Source of the DNA: Pelargonium x hortorum | Lineage: Eukaryota > Streptophyta > Magnoliopsida > Geraniales > Geraniaceae | Assembly (NCBI GenBank): GCA_036897525.1 | Contig: JAYMTJ010000038.1 | Span: 1 to 64,000 of the forward strand | DNA: 64,000 bases | Direction of reading: 5' to 3' | Shown here: in pieces, positions 25,071 to 38,026 of the stretch | How the letters are laid out: each line of letters starts with the position of its first letter | Numbering within the stretch: the first letter of the stretch is position 1 | Position numbers and translations under genes: made by a program | The notes under the pieces: model-generated | Seen by the model: the letters and a program-made list of their open reading frames with translations, nothing else | Databases searched by the model: none | Told to the model about the DNA's origin: nothing

Positions 25071-28000
25071 AGGTAACGTTAAACTAAAGGCAAATAAGCA
25101 AATTAAGGAAACTGTAAATAAATAGGAATCACTTAAATAAGTAAGAATGATTTTAGCAATCCCGTGAATAAAGTATCTTCCTTGTAGGAATAGTAACAAT
25201 TGAGAGCACGAAAGTAAAGATTAGAATCTCTTAGATAAAGAAACTTTGAATCAGCGCTCTTCCTTTGTTTGTCTATATTCTAGGGTATTTGTAGGTGCCT
25301 ACATTCAATTTCTGACAAAGTAGTTACATCAAAAATTTTGGGTTATGGACAACTAATCTGAATTGAATTAGAGTTCTAGTAATTTCTAAATCCATATAGA
25401 TTCAAGTATTCACTTACATAGAAGTTTTCCAAAAGCAAGAAGTAAGCTCTAATTGTGACTGTGTTAGTTTTAGGCGCTTAATTAATAAATAATATTTATT
25501 CTATAGATTATTGTAAGTCCCTTCCTGTTTATTCAAGAAATATGTGCAGAGGCTGCTTAGAGTACCCTGGTGCTTTTACTTTAACCGCAAGGTTGCACCT
25601 TCTTCATTCTAAATAGGAGGGAGCTACTTAACTTAGTGGCCTAAAAACAAAGGGAGTAACTCTTATGGGTTAGAAGTTCTCGTAGCAAAAATTCGGTATG
25701 ACAGTGTGTACCTTATTTAGAGTTGTTACCTCTTGTCTCAAGGTAATTGAAATGGGCGCTAATACATAACCTATCTTTCTGTAAAGAGCTAAATATCCTT
25801 GAAACGCTCAGAAATACCACTTGTTAATGACAACTAAGTTAATGACCCTTAGTAGTCGTTTTCTACATTTAGGGTGCCTTTTACACATTAAACATTTTAA
25901 TAGGAGAGTACTTCAGGCACTTTCACTCCCCAGGGACTTCTCAATTTATCGCTCTAAATCCCGTGCGTAGTAGGAAATCCTTTAGCCAAGAGTCTACATT
26001 TTCTAAGTACTAAGAAGTTTCCCCCTTTAAACAGCCCCTGTAAGAGCGCTTTTAGGCCCAATTCAAAAAAGGGGGGTCCTTGTTGTTCCCTTAGAGTTAA
26101 CCCTAGCTTTGCACTTCTAACTACCATAAATTACATTCTAGTTTATTAAAAAAGGCTCTAGTTTACGAACTGGGGATGCAGTATGTCTTATTTGAACCAA
26201 TATTCTTACTCATTATAAGCAGTCGACTAATAAAGCTACGCGTAGGATTTCCTATGATACATTAGGAAGAACTCCATGTACGTACCCACGCCCTAACTAT
26301 TAAAAAAACGTTTAGTTAATATGTTTCCAGAATCTAGCAAGTTTATTTAAGTTCGCTCTCTCTCTTTAGCAGCTTAGATTCCCCGAGCCTTTCGCTTCGT
26401 CTGGATGGTAGAACTTTACTTCAAGTCACCAACAAGCGCGGGTTCAAATCGAAGCATCTGCCTCATTCTAGACATCGGATTCATTCCAACGACCAGCAAG
26501 TTTCATATAGTATGCACTTTCCAAGTCTATTTTATTGTTAGCTACCACTTTCGTATCTTAATCGTTATTTCTGGAATCGGCTCAGCTGTAAATCTCAATC
26601 CAGTTAGCTATACTTGTTATGTTATTCGGATTTTGCTTTTCTGGTACCTCATCTGGATGCTCTACTTCGTTTTACTTTCACTATTCTAGCTACAGGCATT
26701 ATGTCAAACAAACCTATGCGAGTGCTCTGGTTTGTATATAAGAAGTGGGGGGCTTCCATAAGTAGACTAAACACACTAAACACTCTGAGAATACCCAGTA
26801 CTTATACTATACTTGGGATTACAAAATGTATGATATACCTTTTTTTATAGCGGAATATACTCCATAAACCTACATTTTCAAAATGATTGCCTCGAAAAGG
26901 GATATCTGGAAAAGCTTAAAAAATGTCATCTCAAACCAAGTGTTTTCCATATACTAGATCTGCTTTTACAACTTAGAAAAACCCAGAAGTCTTGGGTAGG
27001 ATTTCGTTGGACTCTAGGCGGGTCTAGAAACCTTCAGGAAACCTTTATCTCAAGAAGAATCCCTTACTTTTAGTTTAGGAGGCCCGGCCCTGTTTGTTAT
27101 TTTAAATCAGAAAGCTTCTCACCTTTCTTTTTTGTGTCAATTCTGTTACTAATGCTTATAAAAGTGTTAAGGGATAGCGGTTATCCCAAACCCAAATAAA
27201 TTTTCTAATGTCAAAATAGTTTAATTAAGTAGATAGATTTATTTCGCTTAATCGTTAATTAAAAAATATCGTAGGTTCAAAAGTAGTAAGTGTTAACTTA
27301 AGGGATCCCCTTAAATTAAAGTCTAAAAAGATAGCTCAACTCGGGCATTTAGGAACTTCCTCTCTACACTAGACTCCCGAGAACGCTTAAGTGCATCGGG
27401 TAAATCCTGTGTTTCCAATCGTAATATTAAATAAACAAAGAAATAGAATTCGTTTCTCAGTCTTAAGGTGTATACCGACCGCCCTTACTCTTCCCGGAAT
27501 TTCCTACTCGTTTGACTTCAGGACACCTTGAAAGAAACCCAATACAACAAAAGCCCTAAAAGCTTTTGCTTTAGTATCTCCAAAAGTGAAGTCACTTAGA
27601 TTCAGTACACGCCACGCGGAAACCCTAGGGATCCCGCACATAAAAACTTTCTTCTTTGTGATCAACCCTTAGCACTCAAATATCTGTTTCCTCCCCAAAT
27701 AACGTAAGGACCTACGTTAGACTCAGATTTAGTATAATCGGTTGTGGGTATAAGATAGAATTTTAGGGGTTTCCTTGACTGTATACAAACTCTTTAGTGC
27801 AAGAGGTTTCTTTACTACATTAACTTGAGTTAAAAAGGAAGGGGATGCACTAAGAGCGGCTCTCTTTCCTTCCAGGTATTAAAATTCAAAACAAGCTCGC
27901 TTTTTTAGGATATACTTACATATTTAACAATTACTACTAAGAGTTTCTTAATTTTATAACGTTAACTAAAAGAATCTTTGTCAATTTCGTGGATACCCCC

Positions 28001-28379
28001 CAAACAGAATTAGAATTAGGAGCACATTCTTTATGTATTTCATGTAAACATCAGAATTTTAAGGCTTTCAAGAGGAGAACTGACTCAATTTGCTGTTCAG
28101 ATTTCGACTACTGTAAAATCAATGAGACCCCTTTTGTGTATAGGAGCTGCCTCCAATTCAAGAAAAAGGAGTCTTCATATATAGCAAAAAGCATACAAGC
28201 CATTTGATTAATAGAAAAGCTTGCCTGTTTTGAAACTGGATTTTAGTAGCTCCAAATAACCCTACTTTCCCAATAAAAGATTTGTTTAGATTAGTTTCTT
28301 GTACCTTGTTTTATAAGAAATTATTGACTTTCTTCGAGATCTGGAACCTACCTTTGCCTGTACAATTCCCGTCTAGTTA
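25071..28379. other. AT-rich desert with one slightly coding-like patch
   Basis: No gene can be supported. Two overlapping plus frames at 26405-26689 (94 codons) and 26614-26850 (78 codons) are among the longer ones here and are rich in Ile/Leu/Phe/Val. However, they lie in different phases, overlap, and show no repeated or known motif. A gggttcaaatc word at 26442 resembles a tRNA B-box but has no tRNA fold around it. Confidence 0.5.
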
Positions 28380-29384
28380 AAGAGAAATACCCAGAAACAC
28401 ACAATAGAAAGAAAACAGCCTCCCCTCAGTTAAACTCAACTAATAATTTATCCTAAATAAATACCATTAGAAAACCTTGAATTACTTATTTTAGTCAAAC
28501 AAAACTAAGGATTGTGAATACAGATACAGCCTGTACAAAAGGGACAAAGGGACAGATGAAAGCCAAATACCGATACCTAACAGATCCAGTTTTATTTTAA
28601 CAGATGGAAAAAAACAAGAGATACTGTGGTAAAGGACATCAAGAAAGCAACTTTTAACAGGCTTACGAGCTAGAAACCAATAAGGAATACCAACTCCAAT
28701 GTCGGTTAATGAGTCTATAGGCAAACTCTTACCGATTTATTGCCTTTAAACCAAAATACAGATACCAGGAAAAAACTGTCACTAAAACTTGACTTACAAA
28801 GACTCAGATTCTCTATATACGATTTACCTTCTTAGATTCAGTACCCTCTCAATCAATCGAGAGCAAAGCAAAAGAGAGTGACACCTTAACCTTCAATGGA
28901 ACTAAGGAAGACTGAGAAGAGAGGTATAGGTAAAAGCAATTGATATACGGGTGATGGCACACTCTAACTGGGTAATGAAAGCCAATTAAGAACAACTGTT
29001 TACATTAAAATCCTATCTTCTTATGCTCTTTCATCCGAATTCTCTTAACTACTTGTCAGCCGGAATAACAACCTCATCGAAGGTCTTGCACTTACAACTC
29101 CAACTAACGACAACCACTGGCGATACGCACGACAACACCTCACATGCACAAAGAAATAGCTTAGGAGAAGTTCCTCTCAACTTGAACGGTTTCTTGTGAC
29201 ACTACTTATTTACTTTACAGGATCATAAAGACTGGAAAACAAGCTTTAGGTGTCTATATTCTATACTTGTCTTGAAACCTTGGACTTTAGGTTCAGTTCT
29301 TTACAACTATTTGCTAGCAGCTTTCTTAATGGGCTAGACTCTTCCTCGTAGGTAGGCGTCTCTCTTAAGAGAGACGTCTTCTTG
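28380..29384 (+). mobile_element. island C: A/C-rich repeat fragment
   Basis: The plus strand is rich in A and C with many ca, acc and aga words. The sample 28561-28680 gives TpA/ApT 10/7 and (CpA+TpG)/(ApC+GpT) 13/14, intermediate between desert and islands. Frames are short and none is recognised. It ends against a perfect palindrome and the repeat at 29385-29462. I infer an internal piece of a decayed element lying beside an LTR-like end; it has many breaks. Confidence 0.35.
29357..29376. repeat. perfect 20-bp palindrome
   Basis: cgtctctcttaagagagacg equals its reverse complement. It lies 8 bp before the 29385-29462 repeat, whose opening ttaggagagac partly echoes the palindrome arm (aagagagac). 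It may be a terminal hairpin or insertion-junction structure. Confidence 0.85.
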
Positions 29385-29462
29385 TTAGGAGAGACAGCTT
29401 GTTCACTGTACTTATTGGAGAGCTGCAGTATTCTTGTAGCTAATGTATTATTCAGTAGTTAT
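29385..29462 (+). mobile_element. LTR-like terminal repeat, copy 1
   Basis: This 78-bp segment matches the reverse complement of 38515-38609 almost base for base. One substitution and a difference in AAT copy number separate them. Similarity stops sharply at both ends. The preceding bases make a TGTTAGG-type start (tgttagga from 29383), typical of fungal LTRs. It could instead be the end of another repeat class. No target-site duplication was found. Confidence 0.5.
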
Positions 29463-32279
29463 GACCCCCTTCAACTTCACAGAAGATATAAGTAAATACA
29501 TTTTATACCTGTTCTAATTTGCACAACAACTAAAAATTGCAGCTCCTAAAGTCAAGTTTACTTCCCAGAAATTGAAGAGCTTGCTTTACAAATCAATAGC
29601 ATATAACTCTAGGGTTTTTTCAAAGGTTTACTAGGCTCAGGAATGCCTGTAGTATAAGGCAGAGTTCTTACTTCTAGCCTAAAAAAAAAGGAATCCCTAC
29701 AAAACAAACAAAACAACTGGGCAAGGCAAGATAAACCCTGTTTCTTAAAAAAAAGAATTCCGTGTTTAATATAATATTAAAGGGGTTCGTGCAACACTTA
29801 CTGAGGGATAGCAACTAAAATACTAAACCGGTATTAAGTTTATATTCGATCTGGTAAGTCAATATGCCAAAAGGATGGGGACTCACTAAACTAAGTAGCG
29901 GTATATTTCCCTTTTAAGAGGAAACTTAAGTGTAGTAACCCTGTTTTTTGAATAAAGGGGCAAAAGGAACTGCAAACCCTTAAGGATTCTGAGGAGCAAA
30001 CTGCGCAAACCGGTAATAAGTAAACTAAACTACTTGAAAGTAGAACACGGCAATAGTAAAAAAAAATCCATAGGTTATACGCATTTGTTAAAAAAAAAAC
30101 TAGCTACTAATAAATATGTAAGAAGTTTATTCCTACCTAATAGGAGCTGGGGTCCCTTGATTAATAGTTAGTTATACCTGCCTTGCGAGCCTTTATCTTG
30201 GTGTGTTACAACGTTAATTCATATAGAACAATTTAATATAGGTCCAACCTTATTATCAAAGGGTTCTTATATTTGGCAGGTTCTCGAATTTTTGGTATTC
30301 CTTCCCTTTACATGTTACTCCTTACTGCTGTTTAATCGAGGGGAAGTCTTTTATATCCTCCTCGCTTTTAAGTTTAATTTAAGAAAAATCTTTACCTTGC
30401 CTTTCTTTCGTACTAGTGTAAAAAAACCTGGACTTAATATAAAGAAGGGTAGTCAATTCCCTATACTAATATTGAGCTCTTAAACTAGAATTACGGAATA
30501 AATTCTAAGAAAAGTCGGCTTATGCCTTTTCTATAACATATTTAAAGGTAGAAAACCTTTTCGTTTTATAACAGAAAAAAAACAAGGAAATTGAGGTTCT
30601 TTCTATTGGTAATTAGTAAAAAAACCCTTGCGAGACTATCACAAACGAGAACTGTTTCTAGCAAAAGATATTCTGTACCGGCTATAAGCTTGATCGCTTA
30701 GCTTGTTTCAGCCTCGTTAGCACGAAATCGGATCCTTAGTATGTAATGTATCCCATTCGAACAGAAGTACCCGCGTAATAGCAACAATAGAGTAGGTCCC
30801 CTTCCTGACTTAAGATGGAAGATCGGGATCTGTTTTCCTGTATTTGGTGAGTGCTTTCTCAGAGGTATCATTTAATTGGAAAGTTAATATGTAAGGGAAA
30901 ATCTCCTTGATAGTTTTCCCAATAAATAAGTAGCTCCGGGTAATTAAAGGAACCAGGGCTCCTTAACAAGACAAAGGATTTCTAATTCTAAAGCAATTCT
31001 TAGGGATTTCAGTTAGCTCCTTATATTTGGTATTTTGTGTCATTAGTAAAATTTATTGGATTTAAGGATTGAAATAAAGGCTAGTTCAGGATTGGGAACT
31101 CTAAACTAAGAAAGAGCTTTTCTCGAGCTCAACTAGAAGGGTCTTAAGAAAGTTAGGAATTTGACAAGCTAGTTTCAGAAAGTCAAGTGGATAAGAAAAA
31201 GAAATAGAGGAAATCTGACAGACGTAAAAGGCTTCTTCCTAACTCTAGGCACCCTTTTTTCACACTTAACAGACCTACGAAAAAAACTTATTCTCTCTTC
31301 AGCATCTGGAAAGAGCTAGGACTAATAATAGTAAATACACTTAGAAATTTCCGTACCCCGTCGATTTTTCATGTAATCTTTCCTTAATTTTGCAATTACC
31401 ACGACCGGGAAGCCTGGAGTAATCCCCTATGGGGCTAACCTAAGCCCCTTTTCTTAGCGAGAAAACCTCCGTGTTGGTCTAAATACAGTACCAGTAAATG
31501 TAAATGACTTTATTATGCTCTCCAGTAAGCTATAACTTCGAAAAGTCGCAAGGGGTACTTTAGCTATATTTAAATTGCCGATATTCCTATCTAATTTGTT
31601 CCAAAAAGGAATAGAATACTTGGGGGTAAGCACTTCAAAGTTGCAGAGCTTTCCTTTTAGGATTTTTATTTAGGGGCTAGATCTATTTTCATTTTAGTAC
31701 GCTTAGTTTTTTTTTGTAAACCATAAAGGCCCCTTAAATTTAGAAGTCTGTAATACCACTTCTAAGAATCGGTGTGTATACCCCATTTCAAATTAATGCC
31801 AGTTTGCAAGAAAGGGGCTGCTGTATCCGATTTTGTAAAATAGCTTCCTTCCCTAAAAATTATCCATAGCAGGAACCTATATCTACACCAAATGGCAGTT
31901 AATCTTTCTCAACCCGATTCTTACTATTCTATTATAATAAAAGTAACTTTTCCGGATATAACTCTACGGAAAGGCCATAAAATGACTCTTTGGATATCTC
32001 CGGATTCTCTATTTAGATGTGCGTTGAAATAAACGCTATGCGGATTTAAACCTTACTAGATAGGGGGTACCCTCTAGTTACTGCGCGCTTAAAGGTGATA
32101 TTCTAATGGCAGCGCATTCACTATAGCATACCCATAATACCTAGTAAAATTCCAATACCAAAATGAATTTGAACCTAACTATACGGAGAAAACAAGACCC
32201 TAAGCAGTGCAGTTTTTAGGCTAAGTTTTTACATCCGTTACTAAAAGAGTTTTAAGTAATTACAAGGAATGTTTGCTTT
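29463..32279. other. AT-rich desert, RIP-like, no gene
   Basis: The sample 31021-31260 gives TpA/ApT 20/14 and (CpA+TpG)/(ApC+GpT) 17/19. The frame at 30292-30483 (63 codons) has no motif. Nothing else is visible. Confidence 0.6.
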
Positions 32280-34320
32280 GAACCTGCGAGTACCCATTCG
32301 AAAGAAAGGGTGTTAAAGAATCCCAATTTTGATCGAATGACTAAAGCCTACAGGCAAAGGATCTAATTCCTGTCAATACTGATGTGAATAGCTAAGGAAA
32401 ACGTAAGGTAAGTGCGCTCTTGAACTTACTGACTTTAAGGAAAACCCTTTTGCTGAGTCAACAAGGTACTACTAAAACTAAATGACTACAGAGACTGAGG
32501 GAAAGACCTTACTGGAAAGCTTATACCTGTCTTAACGAACACCCTTTACCTAAAAGATCAATAGCTCTCCTCTCCCTTACCAAAATCCCTCTCAAATACG
32601 AGGAAATAGAAGCTAAATACCTAGAGCTAAAAGACTAAATACCGAGTCCCTAGCTAAATATCTATGAAATACCAGTGAATCCCTTGCGAAAGAAAGACCT
32701 AGAATCCCAAGCTAATGGCAAATCAAATACCTGGTGCTAAATACTAAGGTAAATAGCTCTCCTGCTAAAAACCCTATAATTCTAAGGAACTCTTGAAGAG
32801 TTTTATGCTTTAAAAGGAAAGGAGCCCCTTTTATGTCCTCTTGTGCAGCTGAAATACCTAACAGGAAAATAGATGCGGAGTGAACTAAAGCTATATTTCT
32901 TTTACTTGCTAAGGGCTCCTCAACGGACGGCAGGAAATCGCCTTTGTTATACAACTAACTAAAATAGGAAGTCTTAAAAAAAGTTACTGAGTATTTTCCG
33001 GGCTTATACTTTCTTACCTTTTGAACTTCAACCTATATCTCAAGATTTAGTAGAAACCAAATTTATTGTTAATAAACTCTTAGGGAACCTGGGCAGATAG
33101 AATTTTGACTATTTTGATCATTTAACTTAGATTTCATTTATACCCGGAATAAGAATTTAGAGCAACCCCTCAATTTAGACTACACACTAAATATATGAAT
33201 AGAGAAAGAAGATCTAATCAACAAAGGAAGCCTTAGATATCGGACTGAAAAGCAAATAAGGGAATCTAGGAAATCCTGACTCTAAAAGCCTAAAGAGGGG
33301 AAAGTCTGGGATTAGGTGTTTACCTTTGGCGCCCCAAGTTCTCAAATGTAGTTAACGAATAGCAAGACTAGAGATCCATCTGACTAGGAGTTGGTAAAAG
33401 AGAATTCAATTCTAGGACATCGTCTGAATGAACTATAGAACAAGAAACAAAAGGAAACTCTTTTCTATCTAAAGGAAGAACTCTAGATCATAACATGAAC
33501 TAAAGAACTTAATTCAATGTCTTATTATCCTGAACACAATTCTCTTAATGGAACACTCCTAAATCTGACAAAATGTAACATAAAGTTTTATCAACTCTTT
33601 GTTTTGATGGATGGAACCAAGACCTTCTAAGATCTAAAACCTGTGCAAAAATCTTTTTTTACGAACGAAGATGAAATTAGAACTAGACTCCTATATTACT
33701 AAGATAGAACGGGTCTCCTAATTAGAAGTAAACTACTATTCTCCTAAGTTATTATGATTATAAGTTAGGTCTTATTCTTATGTGACATTGACAGGAACTC
33801 TATTCTGAGACTAACCTGTTTAAATAGAAATTGAAAAGTCTTTCTTTTGTGGGTGGTCTTATAGTCTAAGGTTTCTGGCTGGGATCCGGTGTTAAGTCAA
33901 TCAAGAAAAATAGAGTAGGAATTACTTATCTTATATAGAAGAATATTAGCAATCTTGTAAAAGTATAGAACCCTAGATTTATATATGAATGGTAACAAGA
34001 ATCTCTAATGAATTGAAAAGTAAAGCACAAGAATTTGAATAGAATGTCATCGGGTTCAAGTCCAGCCATCACAGTCAATGGTCAATAGCAAGCCCTGTCT
34101 CAGTAGCAGACTCTACTCTAACCTTTGAAAAGTCAATGAAAGTCCTAACCCAAGCTTACCTTCACTCCCTTGAAAGTCTACCTAAATCTGAATCCCTCAC
34201 CTTTTTTGAATGCACACTCTTTGGAAAGCTAAGGATCTCTCTGAATTACAAGGTATAGAATCTCTTCCAGCTAATGGAAACTGATTATCTTCTTCTTTGA
34301 GAGTTTAAACAGGTTTAGGA
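32280..34320 (+). mobile_element. island D: low-RIP A/C-rich repeat fragment
   Basis: The plus strand is A/C-rich and carries coding-like short frames in several phases. The sample 33541-33660 gives TpA/ApT 7/9 and (CpA+TpG)/(ApC+GpT) 14/12, so no RIP footprint. Within it is a degenerate ctaaatacc repeat (32608-32755). From about 34045 there is a plus stretch opening with ATG and rich in Ser and Gln codons, followed by an LTR-like zone. I infer a broken retrotransposon-like remnant, but no reverse transcriptase or integrase motif is legible, so the family is unassigned. Confidence 0.35.
32608..32755 (+). repeat. degenerate tandem repeat with ctaaatacc core
   Basis: Variants of gctaaatacc recur about seven times at irregular spacing (ctaaatacc, ctaaatatc, gaaatacc, caaatacc, ctaaatact, gtaaatag). 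The spacing is not constant, so it is a clustered motif rather than a clean satellite. Confidence 0.45.
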
Positions 34321-34321
34321 A

Positions 34322-34620
34322 TGTTTCCGTAAGTTTGTTTCTGGGTCTTATAGTGTATAAATGTTCTGTCTATAAATACCCATATAGCCTCAACCTCCAA
34401 GAAGGGTTACTCGCTAATAGGGACTTACTCAATAACTATCTAAGGGACTTCCCTCATTATTGAGAAACGCATAGCACAGGAGGAAATATCACTTAGACAA
34501 TACACTATATAGACTATCTATACCTATAATACAATCTAATTACTATATACTTATCCATATATATATAAAGAACTTCTTATAGTATATATTTCTAAAGAGT
34601 AATACAGTACATAGAGAATA
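34322..34620. mobile_element. TATA-rich LTR-like zone
   Basis: Two TATAAAT boxes (34356 and 34371) are followed by C/A-rich DNA and then a very TA-rich run (about 34490-34620). Fungal LTRs often look like this. Both adjoining regions are coding-like, so it may divide two fragments. Ends and direct repeats are not evident, so strand and borders are uncertain. Confidence 0.25.
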
Positions 34621-34734
34621 CTATAAGACTATAATAGCTACAATTAAGACACCGGATCCATTAGCTCCATAAGCTGCACCACCTCCTACTGACAGGTACT
34701 GAGATTGGCTCTCCTCAAGAAAACAAATTAACAT
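34621..34734 (-). CDS. small Gly/Ala-rich open frame, unrecognised
   Basis: This is a 37-codon frame from an internal ATG; it is open without a stop for about 50 codons upstream of the TAG. The middle reads SVGGGAAYGANGSG and the last residues are hydrophobic (VLIVAIIVL). Just upstream in frame is a His/Pro-rich run (ETPHHHD). G+C is higher than in the neighbours. It could be a peptide with a glycine linker and hydrophobic tail, the end of a decayed repeat-encoded protein, or chance. There is no Kozak, promoter or poly(A) evidence and no family match I can make. I treat it as possible, not established. Confidence 0.2.
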   Translation of the reverse strand: MLICFLEESQSQYLSVGGGAAYGANGSGVLIVAIIVL

Positions 34735-34900
34735 GTCATGATGATGGGGGGTTTCTTGTGCGTGGTATTTCTAGCGCTCTAAATACTAACTCTCAAGCTC
34801 TTAAGTCAAAGGCTGGGAAATTCCTTTTTATGTTGTAGGTCTCTTAAGTGTAAGGTGTTCTATGCTATAATACTATAATAAGTCTCTCTTCTACGAATAT

Positions 34901-36949
34901 CTAACCCGTAAGAAAACTAGCTCGTAAGCAACAAAGTCTTCTAAAGAAGTCATAAGAGGGCACTTTAAGGCATAAGAAACCAGTTCTGAGTTTTACGAGT
35001 CTGTTTAAGAGTTTTATGAAATAAGTTTTTTCTTTCCTGAGAAAGAAAATTGAGAAGTGTAAGGAAGTCCTTGGTTTCCAGTTTTTCCAGTATCTCACAA
35101 TGAGGGAAATATGCAAACCCTTTTTATCAGATACTGGGTACTCTCAACTTAAGACAAGCCCGCTGTTTAGGAATAGACTTCAAAAGCCGATGTGTGTCAA
35201 TTTGCTAGGTTAGAACTATTATAGTATAGGAAGAAAAGAAAATCTGAGTCTTCTATACCAGCTTAAACAGCTTAATAAACATTAGGAGTTGCTACTGCTG
35301 TTATTCTATTTCCTTTACAGTCTATCAGGTTAGAAGAGTTCCACTTCGCAAAGGACATTAGATCTTGAACTCCTTTACTAGCTATAACTAGAAAGCCTTG
35401 CATCCAAATAGAATACCGTCTATACAAAGCACACAGGAAGACTTTTTCTTTCTTAAACTCCTTTATCAGATCGGATAAGTCTCCTAAGGATGAGACATGC
35501 TCTTACCTAGTTTCATAACAATCTTAACACCTATTCCTATTTAGCTGTACCTAATAAGCTCAGACAATTAATTGACACCTTCTTAAACTACTAAACAGGA
35601 ACTCATTTGTACGAACATTTCTACACTTTGTTTTAGAGGCCATTAAGTATAGGAAATCTCGTGTAGTAAAATGAGTTAAATAAACCTACCTTAATTAAAG
35701 AGGGGCACCTGAACTCTCGATAAATGCTATTTTAGATAGAAACTCGGGGATTATTAGAATGCATTTGTATTCCTTTTCTTTAGCCCTTTCTATTTATTTG
35801 GAAGTCTTTTACTCATTTTTTTATAAAGTACCCGCAGACAGATATGTTTATAGAAAGGTTTTTTTCTTCATGTCATGCATTTATTTATAAGATCCCAAAG
35901 TACAATTATAAAGAATTAGAAACTCTAAAAGTTCCTGGACCTTTTGAGGCTTTCTTTCCTTTAAGCTTTTATTGAGATTTATAGATTCTGGTTCCGGTTC
36001 TTAAGACAGTCTTAGCGATAAGAGCATAAAACTAGACTAAAGGAGTATGCCCTTCTCAGAATAGAACCAACCAATACTATATAAGAACTCTATACCTACG
36101 CACCTGTACTATAATATAGAAAAAAACAAGCCCAATTGTAACAATTACTATAACTCTCTAATCTAATAGGAGTAGCTTACAAGACACGGGTATCTTCTCC
36201 TGCGCAACTCTAACTAAGTATACAAGGAAAGTCTAGCCTATAAAGGAATTCTAGCACCAGTCTCGAGTTCGTAGGTATAGCTCCAAAGACAAGAAGTTTT
36301 GGGTAGTAAGTCAATAAAGAAGTTTTAAGGGGTTAGAGCCACAAGTATCTTCCTGTGTTTTTGGTTATTTTAGAACTAAGGCTAAAGCTTTTCCAGGTTT
36401 TTTTGTTGGCCTTAGTCTTAACTCTTATAAAGTTCCCTTCCTTCGCAACACTTGGGTAGATGGATTGACTCACTTTACTTGTAAGATTCTATCCTCTTTA
36501 TATGATAAAAGCATAAAGAGGGGTATCTAAGAAAACTAAAATCCCTTATGATAAAGTTTCTCGAATTACTTATTATCTTATCTATCTGGATACTATAAAA
36601 GAAGAGTCTAAATAAATACTGCGAACAAGCAAAGACTCCCTGAAACAAATAAAAGGCACAAGCTAAAGAAAGGAATCCACATGAAAACAAAAGCCTATAG
36701 TTACCGAATATATCGCTAGTTTATAGGTACTCGGTAAGGTGTTTAAGCCATAAAAGCCCAACTTTCTTAGAGGTTTATTTACCTGAAACTTTCTAAGCTA
36801 CGTACGGGATAAGAAACCAACTACTTTAGACTGAAATTCCTTAATGGAGATTGAAAGTCTGATACATTTGACTCCGAAAAAACTGGGTATTTCCTATAAT
36901 ATAATATTAGCAGATACCTATATACCAAAAATGATAAGGAAGACGGGGA
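34901..36949. other. AT-rich desert, no gene
   Basis: No supportable gene. The two 71-codon minus frames (34901-35116 and 36475-36690) have no recognisable motif. Composition is AT-rich with mixed strand bias. Confidence 0.5.
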
Positions 36950-37980
36950 TATTCCCTCTCTCTATATTGATGGCTTGCTGACATGTAAACAGTTGTTCCT
37001 TCCCTCAATTACAACTATTTTCCAAAGTCCGAGAAACTTAAATGAATGTCAGCCTGGTTTCAATTCACTTTAATAAATAACAGGGAATGATAATAGCTAC
37101 AATTAGTAGAGTTTACTTCCCTTTCTTTAGAATCAGTTTTCTATTATCTAGCTGTTAGTGAATACAGATAGAACAGATAGAGCTGCAATCCCAACCATGC
37201 CTGAAAGTGAGTAAGTCTAAGCTCATAGTATCTATTTTCTTTTACCTGGTATTTAGAATGAATTTACACCTTGTTAATAATAATAAACTCGTTTTTTCTA
37301 ATTAGAATAGAATCCTTTGCATGCTGCCTGCATACCTCCAAAACCGAAAGTGGACTCGGAAGACTTCCCAGCTTGCTTGACAGCTTTACAAACAATAGAG
37401 TACAGAGCAACACCTCCTTTACTTTAGCGGCTACTGCTTTTTCAACTGTCAGCTTTACCATTAAGCCATTAAGACTCAAGCTAGCTCGCCTTTATTTGCT
37501 ATAAGCTCAAGACAAGGAATACAATCTTGTTCCTTTACAGGTTTATCCATATACTCTCATATATTCTAGAGTTCAGGGTAAGGAAAGCTCCTATAGTTAC
37601 ATATTATCAGGAATCTCTAAGATTAAGAATTCTCTTTCCTAAACTATCCTAAAGGGAATTAGTACAACCATCAAAAGGAATAGTAAACCCTATAACACTC
37701 AAATCCCTACAACAACCGAAAAACCAGAATTGAATTCGTCCAATAAAAACAAACCTCAATTGACTGATTAAAATTAAAACAAATTGAAAAACCCCCGAAA
37801 TTCGTGGGTTATAAAAGTCCGTTTACCAAGGGAAAATGGCTGTTTTGTGCCGGAGGGTAAATTCCTAAAATCAAAATTGTTGGATTTTTCTCGATTTTCG
37901 GTGTTTTTTCCCAGTTCAAATTTAGATAATAATGCCAAGAAAAAAGACGGATATAGGAGTAGGTTATGATAGGCTATTGG
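36950..37980. other. island F, left part: coding-like fragment open on both strands
   Basis: At 37264-37504 both strands stay open (71 codons minus, 77 codons plus), with higher G+C than the flanks. The minus reading is rich in Lys/Val/Leu (VKLTVEKAVAAKVKEVLL); the plus reading is rich in Ser/Thr/Leu. Neither matches a family I know. The word near 37418 resembles one at 20866. I infer a fragment of a repeat-encoded or lost host protein and cannot choose the strand with confidence. Confidence 0.3.
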
Positions 37981-38026
37981 GATGTGTATGCTTGTTTGAT
38001 AGCATGGATGGTAGCAACACTATATA

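Noticed and set aside
26405-26850. Two overlapping plus frames of 94 and 78 codons, the first hydrophobic
   Set aside because: Different phases, overlapping, no family signature. I considered an organelle membrane protein but no conserved residues fit.
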